Shown here: positions 37,453 through 49,341 of the stretch, in pieces
Position numbering within the stretch: position 1 is the stretch's first letter
Layout of the letters: the number at the start of each line of letters is the position of its first letter
NCBI RefSeq assembly: GCF_024679095.1
Contig: NC_066517.1
Location: forward strand, 20,014,893-20,078,892
Length of the DNA: 64,000 nucleotides
Direction of reading: 5' to 3'
Source: Eriocheir sinensis
Lineage: Eukaryota; Arthropoda; Malacostraca; Decapoda; Varunidae
Program-made: the position numbers and the translations under genes
The notes under the pieces: model-generated
Databases searched by the model: none
Told to the model about the DNA's origin: nothing
What the model saw: the letters and a program-made list of their open reading frames with translations, nothing else

Positions 37453-39003
37453 CTCCTCCTCCTCCTCCTCCTCCTCGTCTTCTTCTGAGGAGGAAGAGTC
37501 CTCATCAGACTCTTCTTCCTCGTCTTTTTCTTCTTCTTCTTCTTCTTCTTCTTCTTCTTCTTCTTCTTCTTCTTCTTCTCCTCCTTCTCCTTTTTCTTCT
37601 CCTTCTCCTTTTTCTTCTCCTTCTTCTTCTTCTTCTTCTCCTCCTTCTTCTTCCTCTTCTTCTCCTTCTTTTTCCTCTTGGCCTTCCTCTTCCTCTTCTT
37701 GGCCTTCATTTTCTTGTTCTTCATCCCCCTCTTGGTCCTCCTCTACTCCCTTCACTTCTTCCTCCTCCTCCTCCTCCGCCTCTTCCTCCTCCTCCTCCTC
37801 CATCCCTTCCTCCTTGGTCCTGCTCCTCTGCGTCGTGGTCGGTATTTTGAAGAAGTCCAACAAAGAGATCTCGTGCTCCTCTTCTTCGTCCTCCGTCCAG
37901 CCGCGCAGATCAAGAGCCTCCCCTTTCTTGGGCCCACGAGAGGGAGTGATTGAAGCTCCCTCTTCCCCTTTATCCTCCCCCCCTCCCTCTTGTCGTCTTA
38001 AGGATGGTGATGGGTAAGAGTAGCCGGTGAAGGAACCTCCATCTTCTTCCGAGGAGGAGGACGAGTCTTCTTCCTCCTCATTATCTTCGTTCGTTTTTGA
38101 AAATGGAAGTTTGTTAAAGTATTTTGAGAATGGATCCTCGTCTTCACTATCCTCTTCGTCCTCTTCTGATGATGAGGAATCTTCATCATCTTCGTCATCA
38201 TCATCATCCTCCTCTTCATCCTCTTCCTCTTCTTCCTCTTCTTCCTCTTTTTCCTCTTCATCGTCCATCTCCTCCTCAGCCGTGTTCTCATCGTCACTCG
38301 CCTCCTTGTTCCCACGGGAGGATAACCCAAAGTGTCTACGCCCTTGTCTCTCTTGATTTCTTATTGTCTTCTGAGGATCCCAGCGTCCCGAAGAAGGAGT
38401 CCTGTGAGAGTATCTTGATGATGATATCCTTCCCACTGTCTTTTCCCTCTCTTCCTCCTCCTCATCCTCATCCTCCTCCTCCTCCTCCTCCTTTTCCACT
38501 TCGGAGCCCTGTGGTCTTGAGAAGGGAAGCTTGTTGTAGTATCTTGAGAAGGGGTCGTTTTCTTCAGAGGTCGGCGCGCTCCTGAAGTCTTCAAAGTCCT
38601 CCGTCTCCTTAGAGTTACCGATAAAGTAAGAGTATCTGTCGAAGGCCCTGAACTCCGGAACGGAATGCGACAGCCCGGGTCTTCTTCGCAGTTTTGAAAC
38701 TCCTCCGGCGGTTTCATCTGCTCCAGCTCCTATGTCTCCTTGTCCTTCTTTTCCTCCTGCAGCGGTACCGAAGGAATGGTTGAAGGGCGTAAGGGAGTAC
38801 TCAAAGGAGGCCTCGGAGGACCTAACGTGGCCGGCTGAGGTGTTGTGGTCGTGCTCGGGCTCCGCGGAATCGTCGTGGCCCGGGTGCTGGTGGTCCGCGT
38901 GGATGTGGTAGGGAGGCAGGGCGGGCAGGTCATCATCATCATCGGGCGTCGCCACCACCGCTCCCGCCGCCGCCAGCAGGGTGGCCGCCCACAGCAGCCG
39001 CTC
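25451..39003 (-). CDS. Giant secreted hyperacidic (Glu-rich) modular protein; initiating exon not found
   Basis: Two large coding exons on the minus strand: 39003-35225 and 34739-25451. The join (AG + A, phase 2) keeps the frame and gives about 4,355 codons. The 5' end follows a CCGTGCCTTCTTCAG acceptor and reads ERLLWAATLLAAAGAVVA then TPDDDD, a signal peptide that lacks only a short first exon with the ATG. The mature part is mostly Glu/Asp/Lys tracts but keeps repeating motifs in frame: PFSxYxN (DPFSRYYNKLPFS), SSSSEED clusters, YSYxPP..G.WDPQ, and SLLDFFKIPTATR or close variants about 14 times. The C-terminal 350 residues are basic and Thr/Arg/Pro-rich. SxE-rich Ser clusters fit secretory-pathway Fam20C-type phosphorylation. 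One in-frame TAG lies at 37264-37266 inside a GAG run. Function unknown; an extracellular, Ca-binding or mineral/cuticle matrix phosphoprotein is a reasonable inference. Alternative: a nuclear acidic protein, which the signal peptide argues against. Confidence 0.8.
26280..26420 (-). other. Transition from acidic tract to basic Thr/Arg-rich C-terminal tail
   Basis: Around residues RQRNRKGPQPLVIRRFPRLR the composition flips from Glu-rich to Arg/Pro/Thr-rich and stays so to the stop. Two or three diverged units with PTTTRATTHHRT or STITRGTTHHRT occur at about 25800-26050. The tail could bind the acidic body or another polyanion. Confidence 0.6.
27880..28775 (-). repeat. In-frame tandem duplications of an about 414-441 bp coding module
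   Basis: Three near-identical starts, MSLLDFFKIPTATRKVEK then EGEGDGEQEGDEV, lie at about 28775, 28337 and 27921. Each is followed by a Glu tract and by EDSSSEEDSSEGSSSEED. The frame is preserved in all three, which supports selection for the protein. Confidence 0.85.
29130..29375 (-). repeat. In-frame EGDGEEEEEEE minisatellite, about 8 copies
   Basis: The plus strand shows CTCACCGTCTCCCTCTTCTT plus CTTCCTCCTCTTC repeated with a period of about 30-36 bp. Unit lengths change by whole codons. Confidence 0.85.
29980..30210 (-). repeat. Pure (GAG)n coding arrays
   Basis: Two GAG runs encode uninterrupted Glu. They contrast with the GAA runs at 32100-32650, so the two tract types expanded separately. 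Confidence 0.9.
32100..32660 (-). repeat. (GAA)n coding arrays with GDEEEKQDGEEE units
   Basis: GAA-dominated Glu tracts are broken by four GDEEEKQ(D/N)GEEE motifs at a spacing of about 75-130 bp. An in-frame tandem expansion. Confidence 0.88.
33230..33690 (-). repeat. In-frame repeat encoding RHSFFGRKQKESEEDEEEE, seven copies
   Basis: A unit of about 60-69 bp, nearly identical between copies, alternates basic RHSFFGRKQK with acidic ESEEDEEEERD. The charge pattern is distinct from the rest of the protein. Confidence 0.9.
34740..35224 (-). other. Intron between the two acidic-protein exons
   Basis: Donor CCAG/GTAGAT at 35225/35224 and acceptor CCCCTTTCTTTTGACAG/ACG at 34740/34739. It contains a degenerate (CTAT)n/(TAGA)n stretch around 35100-35205. 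Without splicing, the upstream exon would stop at a TAG at 35221-35223, directly inside the donor. Confidence 0.85.
36430..37385 (-). repeat. Tandem SLLDFFKIPTATQRNKVVK modules with (GAG)n spacers
   Basis: Module starts at about 37370, 37191, 36983 and 36755, with a more diverged copy near 36455. Periods fall at 178, 208 and 228 bp because the Glu spacers differ by whole codons. The spacer between the first two contains the in-frame TAG. Confidence 0.9.
37264..37266 (-). other. In-frame TAG inside the Glu-coding array
   Basis: Plus-strand CTA interrupts a CTC/CCT run, so one GAG reads TAG. The frame on both sides is the same and stays open for 579 codons upstream and 680 downstream to the splice donor. 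It could be a null allele, an assembly or base-call error in a hard repeat, or a real truncation. Confidence 0.85.
38947..39003 (-). other. Signal peptide region of the acidic protein
   Basis: Codons after the acceptor read ERLLWAATLLAAAGAVVA, a short hydrophobic core with small residues at the cleavage point, then TPDDDDDLPALPPYHIH. As in the Gly-rich genes, the exon is entered in phase 0, suggesting a tiny first exon carrying the ATG. Confidence 0.75.
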
Positions 39004-39620
39004 CTGAAGAAGGCACGGGAAAGTGATGAAGGGGGGGGTTGTTGTTAGTGTTGAATGTTGTTGTTGGTGATTGTGGTAGTAGTGTTGGTTTTGGTGTTTT
39101 TGTTATTGTTATTGTTGATAGTATGGTTAGTAGTGTTGTTGGTGTCGTTGTTGTTCTTATTGGTGGTTAAGGTGGTGGTGGTGTATAGTGTTTGTGTACT
39201 CGGTTCGTCTTTTCTGTCTTCTCTTGTCTATAGTCGACCTGTCTTTACTCTCCTCCTCCTCCATCTTCTCCACCTCTACCTCCTCTTCCTCCTCCTCCTC
39301 CTTCTCCTTCTGCCATCTATCGCTGTCAGTCCATCTCCTCTTTCCTTCTCTCCTCTAGTCCTCTCTCCTTCTCGTCTTCCACCTCTCTTCATCCTCCTCC
39401 TCTGGCTGTCCGCGGCGCTGGTGACACACTACCGAGAGAGCCACGCCCTTCATGACCCGGCCATTCAGTAATTCATTAGGCAGGCGATCTTTGCTGACCC
39501 GCACAACCGGCCTCTAGAAAGTTGCTGACAGGCGCTGCGCAGAAAACCGGTCATTATTTTTTTCTTCCTCTCTAGAATGATGATAACAAGTATAATATGG
39601 CTAAAATGTGCGATCTTATG
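39004..39620 (-). other. Sequence upstream of the acidic-protein exons (probable intron 1)
   Basis: GTT/TTG-rich sequence at 39045-39190 and a pyrimidine-rich run at 39245-39410. The missing first exon must lie at higher coordinates; no candidate was convincing. Confidence 0.5.
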
Positions 39621-39621
39621 T

Positions 39622-39623
<2 letters not shown>

Positions 39624-39669
<46 letters not shown>

Positions 39670-39674
39670 AGTGT

Positions 39675-39724
<50 letters not shown>
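39624..39724. repeat. (TG)n microsatellite
   Basis: TG run with two short interruptions near 39664-39680. Confidence 0.95.
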
Positions 39725-39727
<3 letters not shown>

Positions 39728-39729
39728 AG

Positions 39730-40900
39730 CGTAGAAAGTATGTAACTAACCGGTACTGCTAATTGAGTTCGTAATATTTCCCCTTCTCTAGATAGCTTTA
39801 AATGATATGCTTCAGTGTATCCTCCCATTCTTCATTGCATTGTTAATCTATTCTTTAAACTTCATGTAGAGTGTTTGTGCATCAAGAGAAAAAGTGGCTT
39901 ATATGTACTCCCCTTCTCTAGATAACGTCAAATATTATGTTAAAAGTTCTCTTGTTCTTCTTCGTTGGATTATCAATATTTTGTTTTGCTTTGTAGACTT
40001 GAGTGTCTATGCATCAAGAGAGAAAGTGGCTGACCCGTACTCCCCTTCTCCAAATAGCGTCAAATAATATGATTAAATGTATTCTCTTATTCTTCTTCGT
40101 TGGATAATCAGTATATTTTTAACGTTGTGTTGAGTGTTAATGCATCAAGATAAAGGAAATGGCTGACATGTACTTCCCTTCTCTAGATAACGTCAAATCG
40201 TACGGTTAAATGTATTCTCTCATTCTTCATTGCAATATTAACCTATTTTTTTAATGTTATGTAGAGTGTTAATCCACCAAGACGTAGAAAAGTGACCGGT
40301 TAATACTCTCCTTCTCCCCTTTTCTAAATAGCGTCAAATAATATGGTAAATTTTCTTCTTTTTTATCATTATTAGGTTATTTTGCAGGTGTTTTTATGTT
40401 TCGACACAGCAAGTGGCTGACCTGTGCTGTGGGCTGCTTAGATTTTTTCTCTTCCTTGGTTAATGTCAGGCAATAGGTCTAAGTTTGTCGTCTTAGATGT
40501 TACTGAATGATTCAATTATTTGGAAGTGTTGCAATAGGTGTGTTTTTCTTCTACTCCAGGTAGTGTTAAAAGTCGTATGGTTAAATGCACTCTTTCTTTT
40601 TTTTAGTTTGGTTGTTAGTTTGTTTACTAGTTAGGTTATTAATCAGAATATTAGTAGGATTATGTTTATCCTTTACTTCTGCAGCTAATGTCAAATGGTA
40701 TAATTAAATGCGTGTCTTTTTTCTTTTTACGAGTACATAACCGGATTATTAATCAAGTTAATAGCTTGATTAATAGTTATCGTATCAGTTGAGTTTCTAG
40801 TCGGATAATTAGTCTTTTTTCTTCTTCAGGTAATGTCATATGGTATAGATAGTTCATATTCTTTTCTTTGGATATTTAGGGGCTTTGTAATGTCTTAATG
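39730..40900. repeat. Degenerate minisatellite, period about 120 bp, eight or more units
   Basis: Units carry GTGTTAATGCATCAAGA, AAAGTGGCTGACCTGTACT, CCCCTTCTCTAGATAACGTC, AAATAATATGGTTAAATG and ATTCTCTTATTCTTCTTCGT. Copies are clearest at 39780-40330 and decay toward 40900. Confidence 0.85.
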
Positions 40901-41163
40901 CAACGATGTGTAGAAAGTGATTCCCTGGGCATGTTGAGTGTATGCATTGCTCTCGTCTTATCAGCGAGGTCAGGCAACATTATTTTAGGCCACTGATTAA
41001 TGAGTGACTGCTTGGGAGTACCAGATCTTGCTGGCATTTTTCTATTTTGTCTTTTGTTTGATTCACTTTTTTAGTCCAATACTCTTTCTTCAGTTATTTT
41101 GTTCTTCCATCCGGGGATAACGTTCACTAAGATGGTTGTTTTGTTTCTTTTCAACTGAATTAG

Positions 41164-41259
<96 letters not shown>
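41164..41259. repeat. (TG)n microsatellite
   Basis: A 96 bp perfect TG run. Confidence 0.95.
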
Positions 41260-41261
<2 letters not shown>

Positions 41262-41571
41262 ACCGGTTAGACATAATAATATACATACATAGAGATAATA
41301 AAGGGTCCGGTTTGTGGTCTAGCGGTCTGATTTTTTACAGTGATACTTTTTTTATTGAGTTCCTTCATGCTTGGCTGCTTATTTAGACTCGAAGCTGCAT
41401 TCCGAGTTATAATTAATTGATAAACTTTACCTATGTGATGAGAGAGAGAGAGTGTGGGGGGGCTGAGCAAGTGAAGATTAGAAGTAGAAGAAAACAGAGA
41501 GAAAGAATGAATGTAGGAGGAAAAGAGGGGGGGTTAAATGGAAGGAAATAAACGAAAAAAATAAAGAGTGG

Positions 41572-41575
<4 letters not shown>

Positions 41576-41657
<82 letters not shown>

Positions 41658-41797
41658 CTGGTTTCTCTCACATTATTATTGCCCGGTCAAGTCAGTTAAT
41701 CGTCTCTATCTCTGCTTCTTTGTACTTTTAACCTTTGATGTAGCAGATGAAGTTGGAAGGGATCGGTGTGTATCTAATGTGTGGTTACTTTTTTTAT

Positions 41798-41846
<49 letters not shown>
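41576..41846. repeat. (CA)n and (GA)n microsatellites
   Basis: CA at 41576-41656 and GA at 41801-41846. Confidence 0.95.
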
Positions 41847-41849
<3 letters not shown>

Positions 41850-42059
41850 AAAATATCAACATTATTTCATCACAACCTCGTATTTTCTTATCACATTTCT
41901 GAGTATTGGACGGACCCAAGCCTGTACGAGAGAGTGACATGTCATATTACGACAGCCGCCTCCGAGTCTTGTTAGCACATTGCACAAGGTGTTGACAACG
42001 TAGGAGAACAGGTAGAAGGGGCTGCACGGGAAAACAGGAGTGGGCAAAAGGGCATGACA

Positions 42060-43090
42060 GGTGGGACGGGGAGACGAAGGGATGAAGAAACGTTAGAAGA
42101 AGTAGTAGAAGATTGCTCAAGGGAGTGAATAAATTAGGAAAGTAATGGAGTAAGAAAAAGAGGTAAGGGAAAGTTTAAGGAGGGAAAGAGTTGGTCAGTA
42201 AAAGGAGAAGTAGAAGAGGATTGCTAAAAGGAGTTAAGAAATTCGGAAAATAAAGGAATAAGAAAAAAAAGAGATGAGGGAAGAATGTTAGAAAGGAAAG
42301 GTTGGTTAGTAAAATAAGTAGAAGAGGATGATTAGTATAAAGATAAAGAGGAGGGAAGAATTTAGGAAAGTAAGAGAGTTAGAGAGAGAAAAAGGGAAGT
42401 CTTAGGAAGGAAGGGATTTGGAAACAAGGAGTAGGGAGAAGGAGGAGGAGAAGAATTAGAAGAGAATAACTGATAAGGAAAACTAAATGAGAGGGAGGAA
42501 TTTAGAAAAGTAAAGAAACAGGAAAAAGAGAAAAAAAAGAGTATTAGGAGGGAATGGGCTGGAAATGAGTGGTCAGGAAAAGGTGAAGAAGTAGAAGATA
42601 ATGAATGGGAAAAAATAGAGAAAAAAGAAGTTAGGAAAGTAGAGGGGTAAGAAAGAAAGAAAACGGGATAGTAGGAGGAAAATGGTTGAAAACAAAAATT
42701 CATGACAAGGGAGAAGAAGGAGGAGAAAGAGGATTGGATAAAGAAGAGGGAAGAGCTTAGGAAGGTAAAGGAGGAAGAAAGAGATAAGGGAAAGACTACA
42801 GATAGGAAGAAAAGGAAGGAAGCTGAAAGGAAAAGGGGAAAGGGAAGGTAAGAGAAAGGAGGCATAAGAGGGAGAAAGGAAGCAAGGGAGGGAGGGTAAA
42901 AGAGAGAGGATGGGAGGCATGGAAGGTGAAAGGGAAGAAAACCCAAAAGAAAGATGGAAAAAGAAAGATAAGAGGAAGGAATATTCAGAGGGAGAAAGGA
43001 AGGAAGGGAGGGAGGGTAAAAGAGAGGAAGGTAAGAGGGAAGGAAGGAAAACAGAAAAAAAAGTGGCCAGGTGAGAGAGAGTTCGAAGGG
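42060..43090. repeat. Polypurine tract, about 1 kb, with degenerate tandem units
   Basis: Almost all A/G on the plus strand. Loose 60-95 bp units with GAAGTAGAAGAGGATTG, AGGAAAGTAA and AAGAGAT.AGGGAA recur before 42700; GGAAGGAAGGGAGGGAGGGT units recur after 42840. The long Leu/Phe/Ser frame on the minus strand is an artefact. Confidence 0.85.
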
Positions 43091-43734
43091 GGGAAAGGGG
43101 CCTAAGGGGTCACTTGCATTACCTGGACGACTTGGTGACCTCTTTAACAGGTGACCTAAGGGGGAAGGGGGAGGGAGGAGAGTAAAGGGGGAGAGGGCAA
43201 CAAATCTTATGCATTGCGAGAACTTATTTACCTCCCCGCCTCCCGTTTCTCTCCTCGTCCTCCTTCTCCTCCTCCTCCTTCTCCTCTCCCTCCTCTCCTT
43301 CAGTCCTAACGCTCCACCAAGGTTACAAACGTGGTGGTGGTGGTGGTGGATGTTGTTGTGTCCAGTCATTTACCTCTCTCCCTACTTCCCTCCCATCCTC
43401 CTCCTCCTCCTCCTCCTCTTCCTCCTCCTCCCGTCAAGGTTATTAAGGTGACGGTGTGCTCTTACCTTTTCTCCCTCACTCCTTTCCTCCCTCCCTCCCT
43501 CCCTCCCCAACAAGCTTCCATCCTCCTCCTCCTCTCCTTTTCGCCTCTTCCCTCTCCTTTCTCCTGGCTTTCTTTCCTCTTCTATCACTCTCTTACCCTC
43601 CCTTCCTACCTTCCTATATCGTTCTCACTTTCACTCCTAGCCTCCCACCCCCTACTCCTTACCTCTAACTATCTATCTATCCATCTGTCTGTCCAGGTGT
43701 TTAGACATGTCCCTGCTGAACTACCTTGACCTCA

Positions 43735-43736
<2 letters not shown>
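43091..43736. other. Pyrimidine-rich intergenic stretch
   Basis: CCT/TCC-rich with (GGT)n at about 43332-43350. No gene supported. Confidence 0.6.
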
Positions 43737-43785
<49 letters not shown>

Positions 43786-43864
43786 AGTTAAAGTTGCGTG
43801 TTCGTTGTGTTAGTCAAGTTTTTCATATCTCATATTGCATATGTTCTTTTCTTATCTACTTTTA

Positions 43865-43914
<50 letters not shown>

Positions 43915-43951
43915 TATATTATCATTGTTATTATTATTATTTTTACTGTTA

Positions 43952-44015
<64 letters not shown>

Positions 44016-44095
44016 TATTATTATAATTATTTATATTATCATTGTTATTATTATTATTATTATTGTTATTATTATTATTATTATTATTGTTGTCG
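43737..44095. repeat. (GA)n and (ATT)n block
   Basis: GA at 43737-43784, then ATT-dominated sequence at 43868-44095 in which a TTTATATTATCATTGTTATT interruption occurs twice (near 43911 and 44029). Confidence 0.93.
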
Positions 44096-44665
44096 TTGTT
44101 TTACGGTTGATTTTTTTTTCAAAGTCGTCGTTTTTAATTATGCTGATGAATTCGTGTAATCATCATTTCTTTTATCGCATTCCTAATATGTGTTAATTAG
44201 AACAAGCAAGTCACGAAACCGACACCAGGCCACGCCTCCCGCATACCTCAACCGCACACCTTTACCTTAGATAACGCAAGATTAACAGTTAGAGCCCAGT
44301 TAATCTTATCTAACTTTACCTGACCTTACCTAACCAATTAACCTTCATTGTGTAGACTCGAACCCTGGGCCAACTTCTCCTCATCTCGGCTCTTTTTAAC
44401 TAACGTAACCAAACCTAACTGGACCCAACTTTACCTTCCACTCTTTTCATTGTTAGACAGCGCAACATAATGATGACAATAACCAATAAACCATGATCAT
44501 TAATACACGGGTCAACGCTGATGTTTCACCATGCACAGTCTAAGCTAATCCAGCCTAACTTTATTATATGGACTCAGCTTAGGTAAAAAATGACACCTGA
44601 AGAAACTAATCAATCAATATTTGGTATTTGCATAGATTTAAATGTAAGGGAAATTAATCTACTAC

Positions 44666-44668
<3 letters not shown>
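44096..44668. other. Intergenic stretch
   Basis: Contains scattered CCTAACC-like pieces near 44300-44420 and nothing else I can support. Confidence 0.55.
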
Positions 44669-44745
<77 letters not shown>

Positions 44746-45400
44746 CCATGCTGTAGGTCACCTCGCCTGGACAGGGGGCGTGGCAGTCAGCTGGCGACCC
44801 CAATGTTGTGTTCAGTTTTTGCCTACCTGCATCTTTTCCCCTCCTCCGCGGCCTCAACCTCCTCCCCTCCTCAACCCCCTTCTCCAATTCCTTCTTCTCC
44901 CTCCTCTCCTCTCTCTCTTACTTGTCCATCTCCTAAACTCTTTCTCCTCCTTTTCCTTCACCTTCACTTTTGCCTCCTTAGACTCGTTTTCCTTCTCCTC
45001 TTGCTTCACTTTCTCCATCTGTCTTAGTATTTGCTTTCTCTTCTTTCTCCTTTTCTAACTCTTATCCTCAGCTTCTCATCTTGCTTGTCTTTCTCCTCCT
45101 GGTTGTTGTCTCTTCTCCTTATCTTCTTCCTCCTCCTCATCATCATCATCATAGCCATCACCATCACCATCATTATCATTATTATCATCATCACCATCAC
45201 CATCATTCTCCTCCTCCTCCTCCTCCTCCTCCTCCTCCTCCTCCTCTTCCACCGTCATTTGAATTTACATTCTCGCACTGCACTTTTTACTCCACTCAGT
45301 AATGGAGGATGGGAGAAAGGGCAAGAAGAAGAGAGGGAGGAAGAGGAAGAAGAGAGGGAAGATGGGAAAGATGCTCTGATTACCTGAGGGAGGTATGGAG

Positions 45401-45460
<60 letters not shown>

Positions 45461-45487
45461 CACAGTGACTTGCATCATTTCCCGTCT

Positions 45488-45538
<51 letters not shown>
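44669..45538. repeat. Microsatellite-rich stretch: (TG)n, pyrimidine tract, (CAT)n, (GA)n, (CA)n
   Basis: TG at 44669-44743, pyrimidine-rich 44820-45140, CAT/CCT triplets at about 45135-45250, GA at 45400-45458 and CA at 45491-45538. Confidence 0.9.
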
Positions 45539-45539
<1 letters not shown>

Positions 45540-46040
45540 TGTTTCCTCACCAACGTCTTCTTTCACATTAGGTCATCGTTTTCATAACACACTCGACTTT
45601 TTTTATCGCTAAAGAAGGCAAAACAAAGACGTAAAAGGAAAATAAGGTCGGTACTATCAGACGCTTCCTCCTCTCACATCAACTATTTCCAAAAGTCAAA
45701 GAAGGTATCAGTCGGGTACTAATGAGTGTACAGAAGTAGGGGCAAACTGCCACCGGGGTCATTGGACCTCCCCCCGCAAATGTCCAAAGCTCCTACGAAA
45801 GCCTTGTCAAATATGTGTGCTTGGGCGAGGAAATGTTCAAGAATATGCCCCTAAGTCACCACCAAGATGCCCCTCCTGTAAAAGAGATTAGAGGAAAACG
45901 CATGAAAAGGTCAAATTTAGGGTCAAATTCTTCCACATTTCGTCCTCTCATCATACCTCTTTGATAAACCTCTCTTAGAAATTGTGATTGAGGCTTTATT
46001 GGGTGACTATATGACCTTAGTGGTAGTTTGACAAGGTTAG
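45539..46040. other. Intergenic stretch
   Basis: No gene or element supported. Confidence 0.55.
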
Positions 46041-46130
46041 GTGTGGTGGTCAAATGGGTTAAAGGGTCAAGCCATGGAAGTGAAAAGCCAGGGTAAGGCG
46101 GTTCAAGTCCCAGGAAAGGTATTAGATCTT
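46041..46130 (+). repeat. Possible tRNA-derived SINE head
   Basis: TGGTGGTCAAATGGG (A-box-like) is followed 44 bp later by GCGGTTCAAGTCCC, which fits the B-box consensus of a pol III promoter. No tRNA cloverleaf was confirmed. Confidence 0.3.
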
Positions 46131-46204
46131 AAGCAACGAGTCGCAATCCCCAAAACAGCGATCCATTATGAAAATAGGTTAAAGCTTTCAAGAGAAACAT
46201 GAAG

Positions 46205-46500
46205 AGGCAGTTTGACAAAACTTTCCACCATGAACGTGGAAAACACTCATGACGAATCAACTAACCTTCTTTGTGACCTTTGAAAATAGTTGACGTGAGC
46301 GCCTGAAGCGTTTGATAATCCGGAGTTTAGTTACATAATAAGACGAAGATGAAGAAGAGTATTGTGGCAAGGTTTATGCCCTATGAACGTGGAAAACACT
46401 CATGAGGAATCAACTAACCTTCATAATGGCCTTTGGAAGTAGTTGCCGTGAGACCTGAAGCTTTTGAGAATCCAGGGTTTAGTTACATAACATTCACGCC
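46205..46500. repeat. Tandem segmental duplication, about 165 bp period
   Basis: Both units contain ATGAACGTGGAAAACACTCA, GAATCAACTAACCTTC, GTGACCTTTG or GGCCTTTGGA, TAGTTG.CGTGAG, CCTGAAGC and GTTTAGTTACATAA. Confidence 0.85.
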
Positions 46501-47689
<1,189 letters not shown>

Positions 47690-49196
47690 ATACTATTTTT
47701 TTACCTAACCAATGACCTTTACTGTTTTTATTTACTTGATCACTCCATTTTTTCCCTTACCCTGCAGTCTAGTGTTATTTAGTTTTTCCTCTTAGTGCTC
47801 ACACATGATTATTTCTCGATATTTTTTTATTAAGCCATTTTTTTCTCTTCATCTCTCTCTCCAACCTCTTTCCTTTTTCATTCTCACACTGATTTGTTTA
47901 CTGGGCATTATTTTTCACCCGTAAATCATAGCATAACCTCGATAAGTCACTCTTCTCTCTCGCTACGTTCTTTCTTTTCCCATCCGTCTCTTCGTCTTGA
48001 CATTCTGAAGAGGGAAAACAGCGCGTCGAGACTGATTGGAAAAAGCTGTAGGTTGGAGTACTTTTTTTTTCCTGTGCAATGAAGAGAAAGAACAAAGAAG
48101 AATGACGTGGTACACACAGACGCCCCAAGAGAAGAGAAAAGAAGTAAAGAAAAAATGAAAAGGAATTAAAAGAAAGAAGATGAAGGGACAGGAAAGGAAA
48201 AGAGAACAGAGCAGAACAACATAAGAGATGAAAAGAAAAGAGAAAAGAAGAAAAATAGAAAGGAAACAAAGAAAGCAAAAGGGCAGAGAAGAGAAGAGGA
48301 GTAAGTACGTGGTAGGAAGAGTAATGGACATAGAAGAGTGACCTATTTTTAAGCCTTTTGGCAGCACTAAAGTTGTGTGCCTCTCTCCGTCTGGTATTCG
48401 GTAATCTGTTTGCGAAGAAGTATTGACCTGGTGAACTACTAGTAAGGCGCGACCTTTACTTTGAGGACCCCCGTGGCATTAGATTAGCACAGCATCCGTG
48501 GCCAAAGTAAAATTACCTTCACTTCACATAATGTACACGCACGTCCACTGATAACACCCTCACCTCGCCCACACATACATACACATACGTACACATAACA
48601 TCATCTTCACTTCACATACACACACACCTTATTATCTTACCAAACCAATAACCAAATACATATACACGCACGTCTACTAACAACATATAAATTTCATACA
48701 TACACATACACACACATACACATAGCATCATCTTCACTTCACAAACACATATATACACTTCCATTAATCACTTTCATTGGCATACTTACACGCCCTCTTA
48801 TACAACATATTCGTTTGGCTTACCCATATACCCACACCTTCCCATTTTGCAATACCCTCATCTCACTTATACAAACACACCTGTCCACCTATTATACTAA
48901 GGGGATATAAGAGATTGTATTTGAATAAGAGTCAAATCAATCAGTGGTCACCTTGCCCCACATCCCTCGCCTCACCGCCCCGCGACAGGCCTATATACAT
49001 TAGTCCCCATTGATCCAGGCCAACAGCTTCCGACCAGGGGCAGAAAAAGTGAGCGAGTGACCTCTGCTGAGAAAAACTGGCACAGATAGTGGAGTTCAGT
49101 TATGGAAGGTGATGTTTGTGGTGATGGTGGGGGTGGTGATGGTTTTTGTAATGATGGTGGTGTGGTGGTGGTGGTTTGGTGTAATGATAATAATGA
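47690..49196. other. Intergenic stretch
   Basis: A purine-rich block at 48070-48305 and a CA-rich degenerate block at 48530-48760 with repeated ATCATCTTCACTTCACA. No gene supported. Confidence 0.55.
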
Positions 49197-49199
49197 TGG

Positions 49200-49264
<65 letters not shown>

Positions 49265-49280
49265 GTTTTTCCTGCTCGCA

Positions 49281-49339
<59 letters not shown>
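49197..49339. repeat. (TG)n and (CA)n arrays facing each other
   Basis: TG at 49197-49262 and CA at 49285-49339 are separated by 22 bp, so the pair can form a hairpin of about 55 bp stem. Confidence 0.9.

Positions 49340-49341
<2 letters not shown>

Noticed and set aside
46041..46130. A functional tRNA gene
   Set aside because: A- and B-box-like pieces are present, but I could not fold acceptor, anticodon and T arms; kept only as a possible SINE head.
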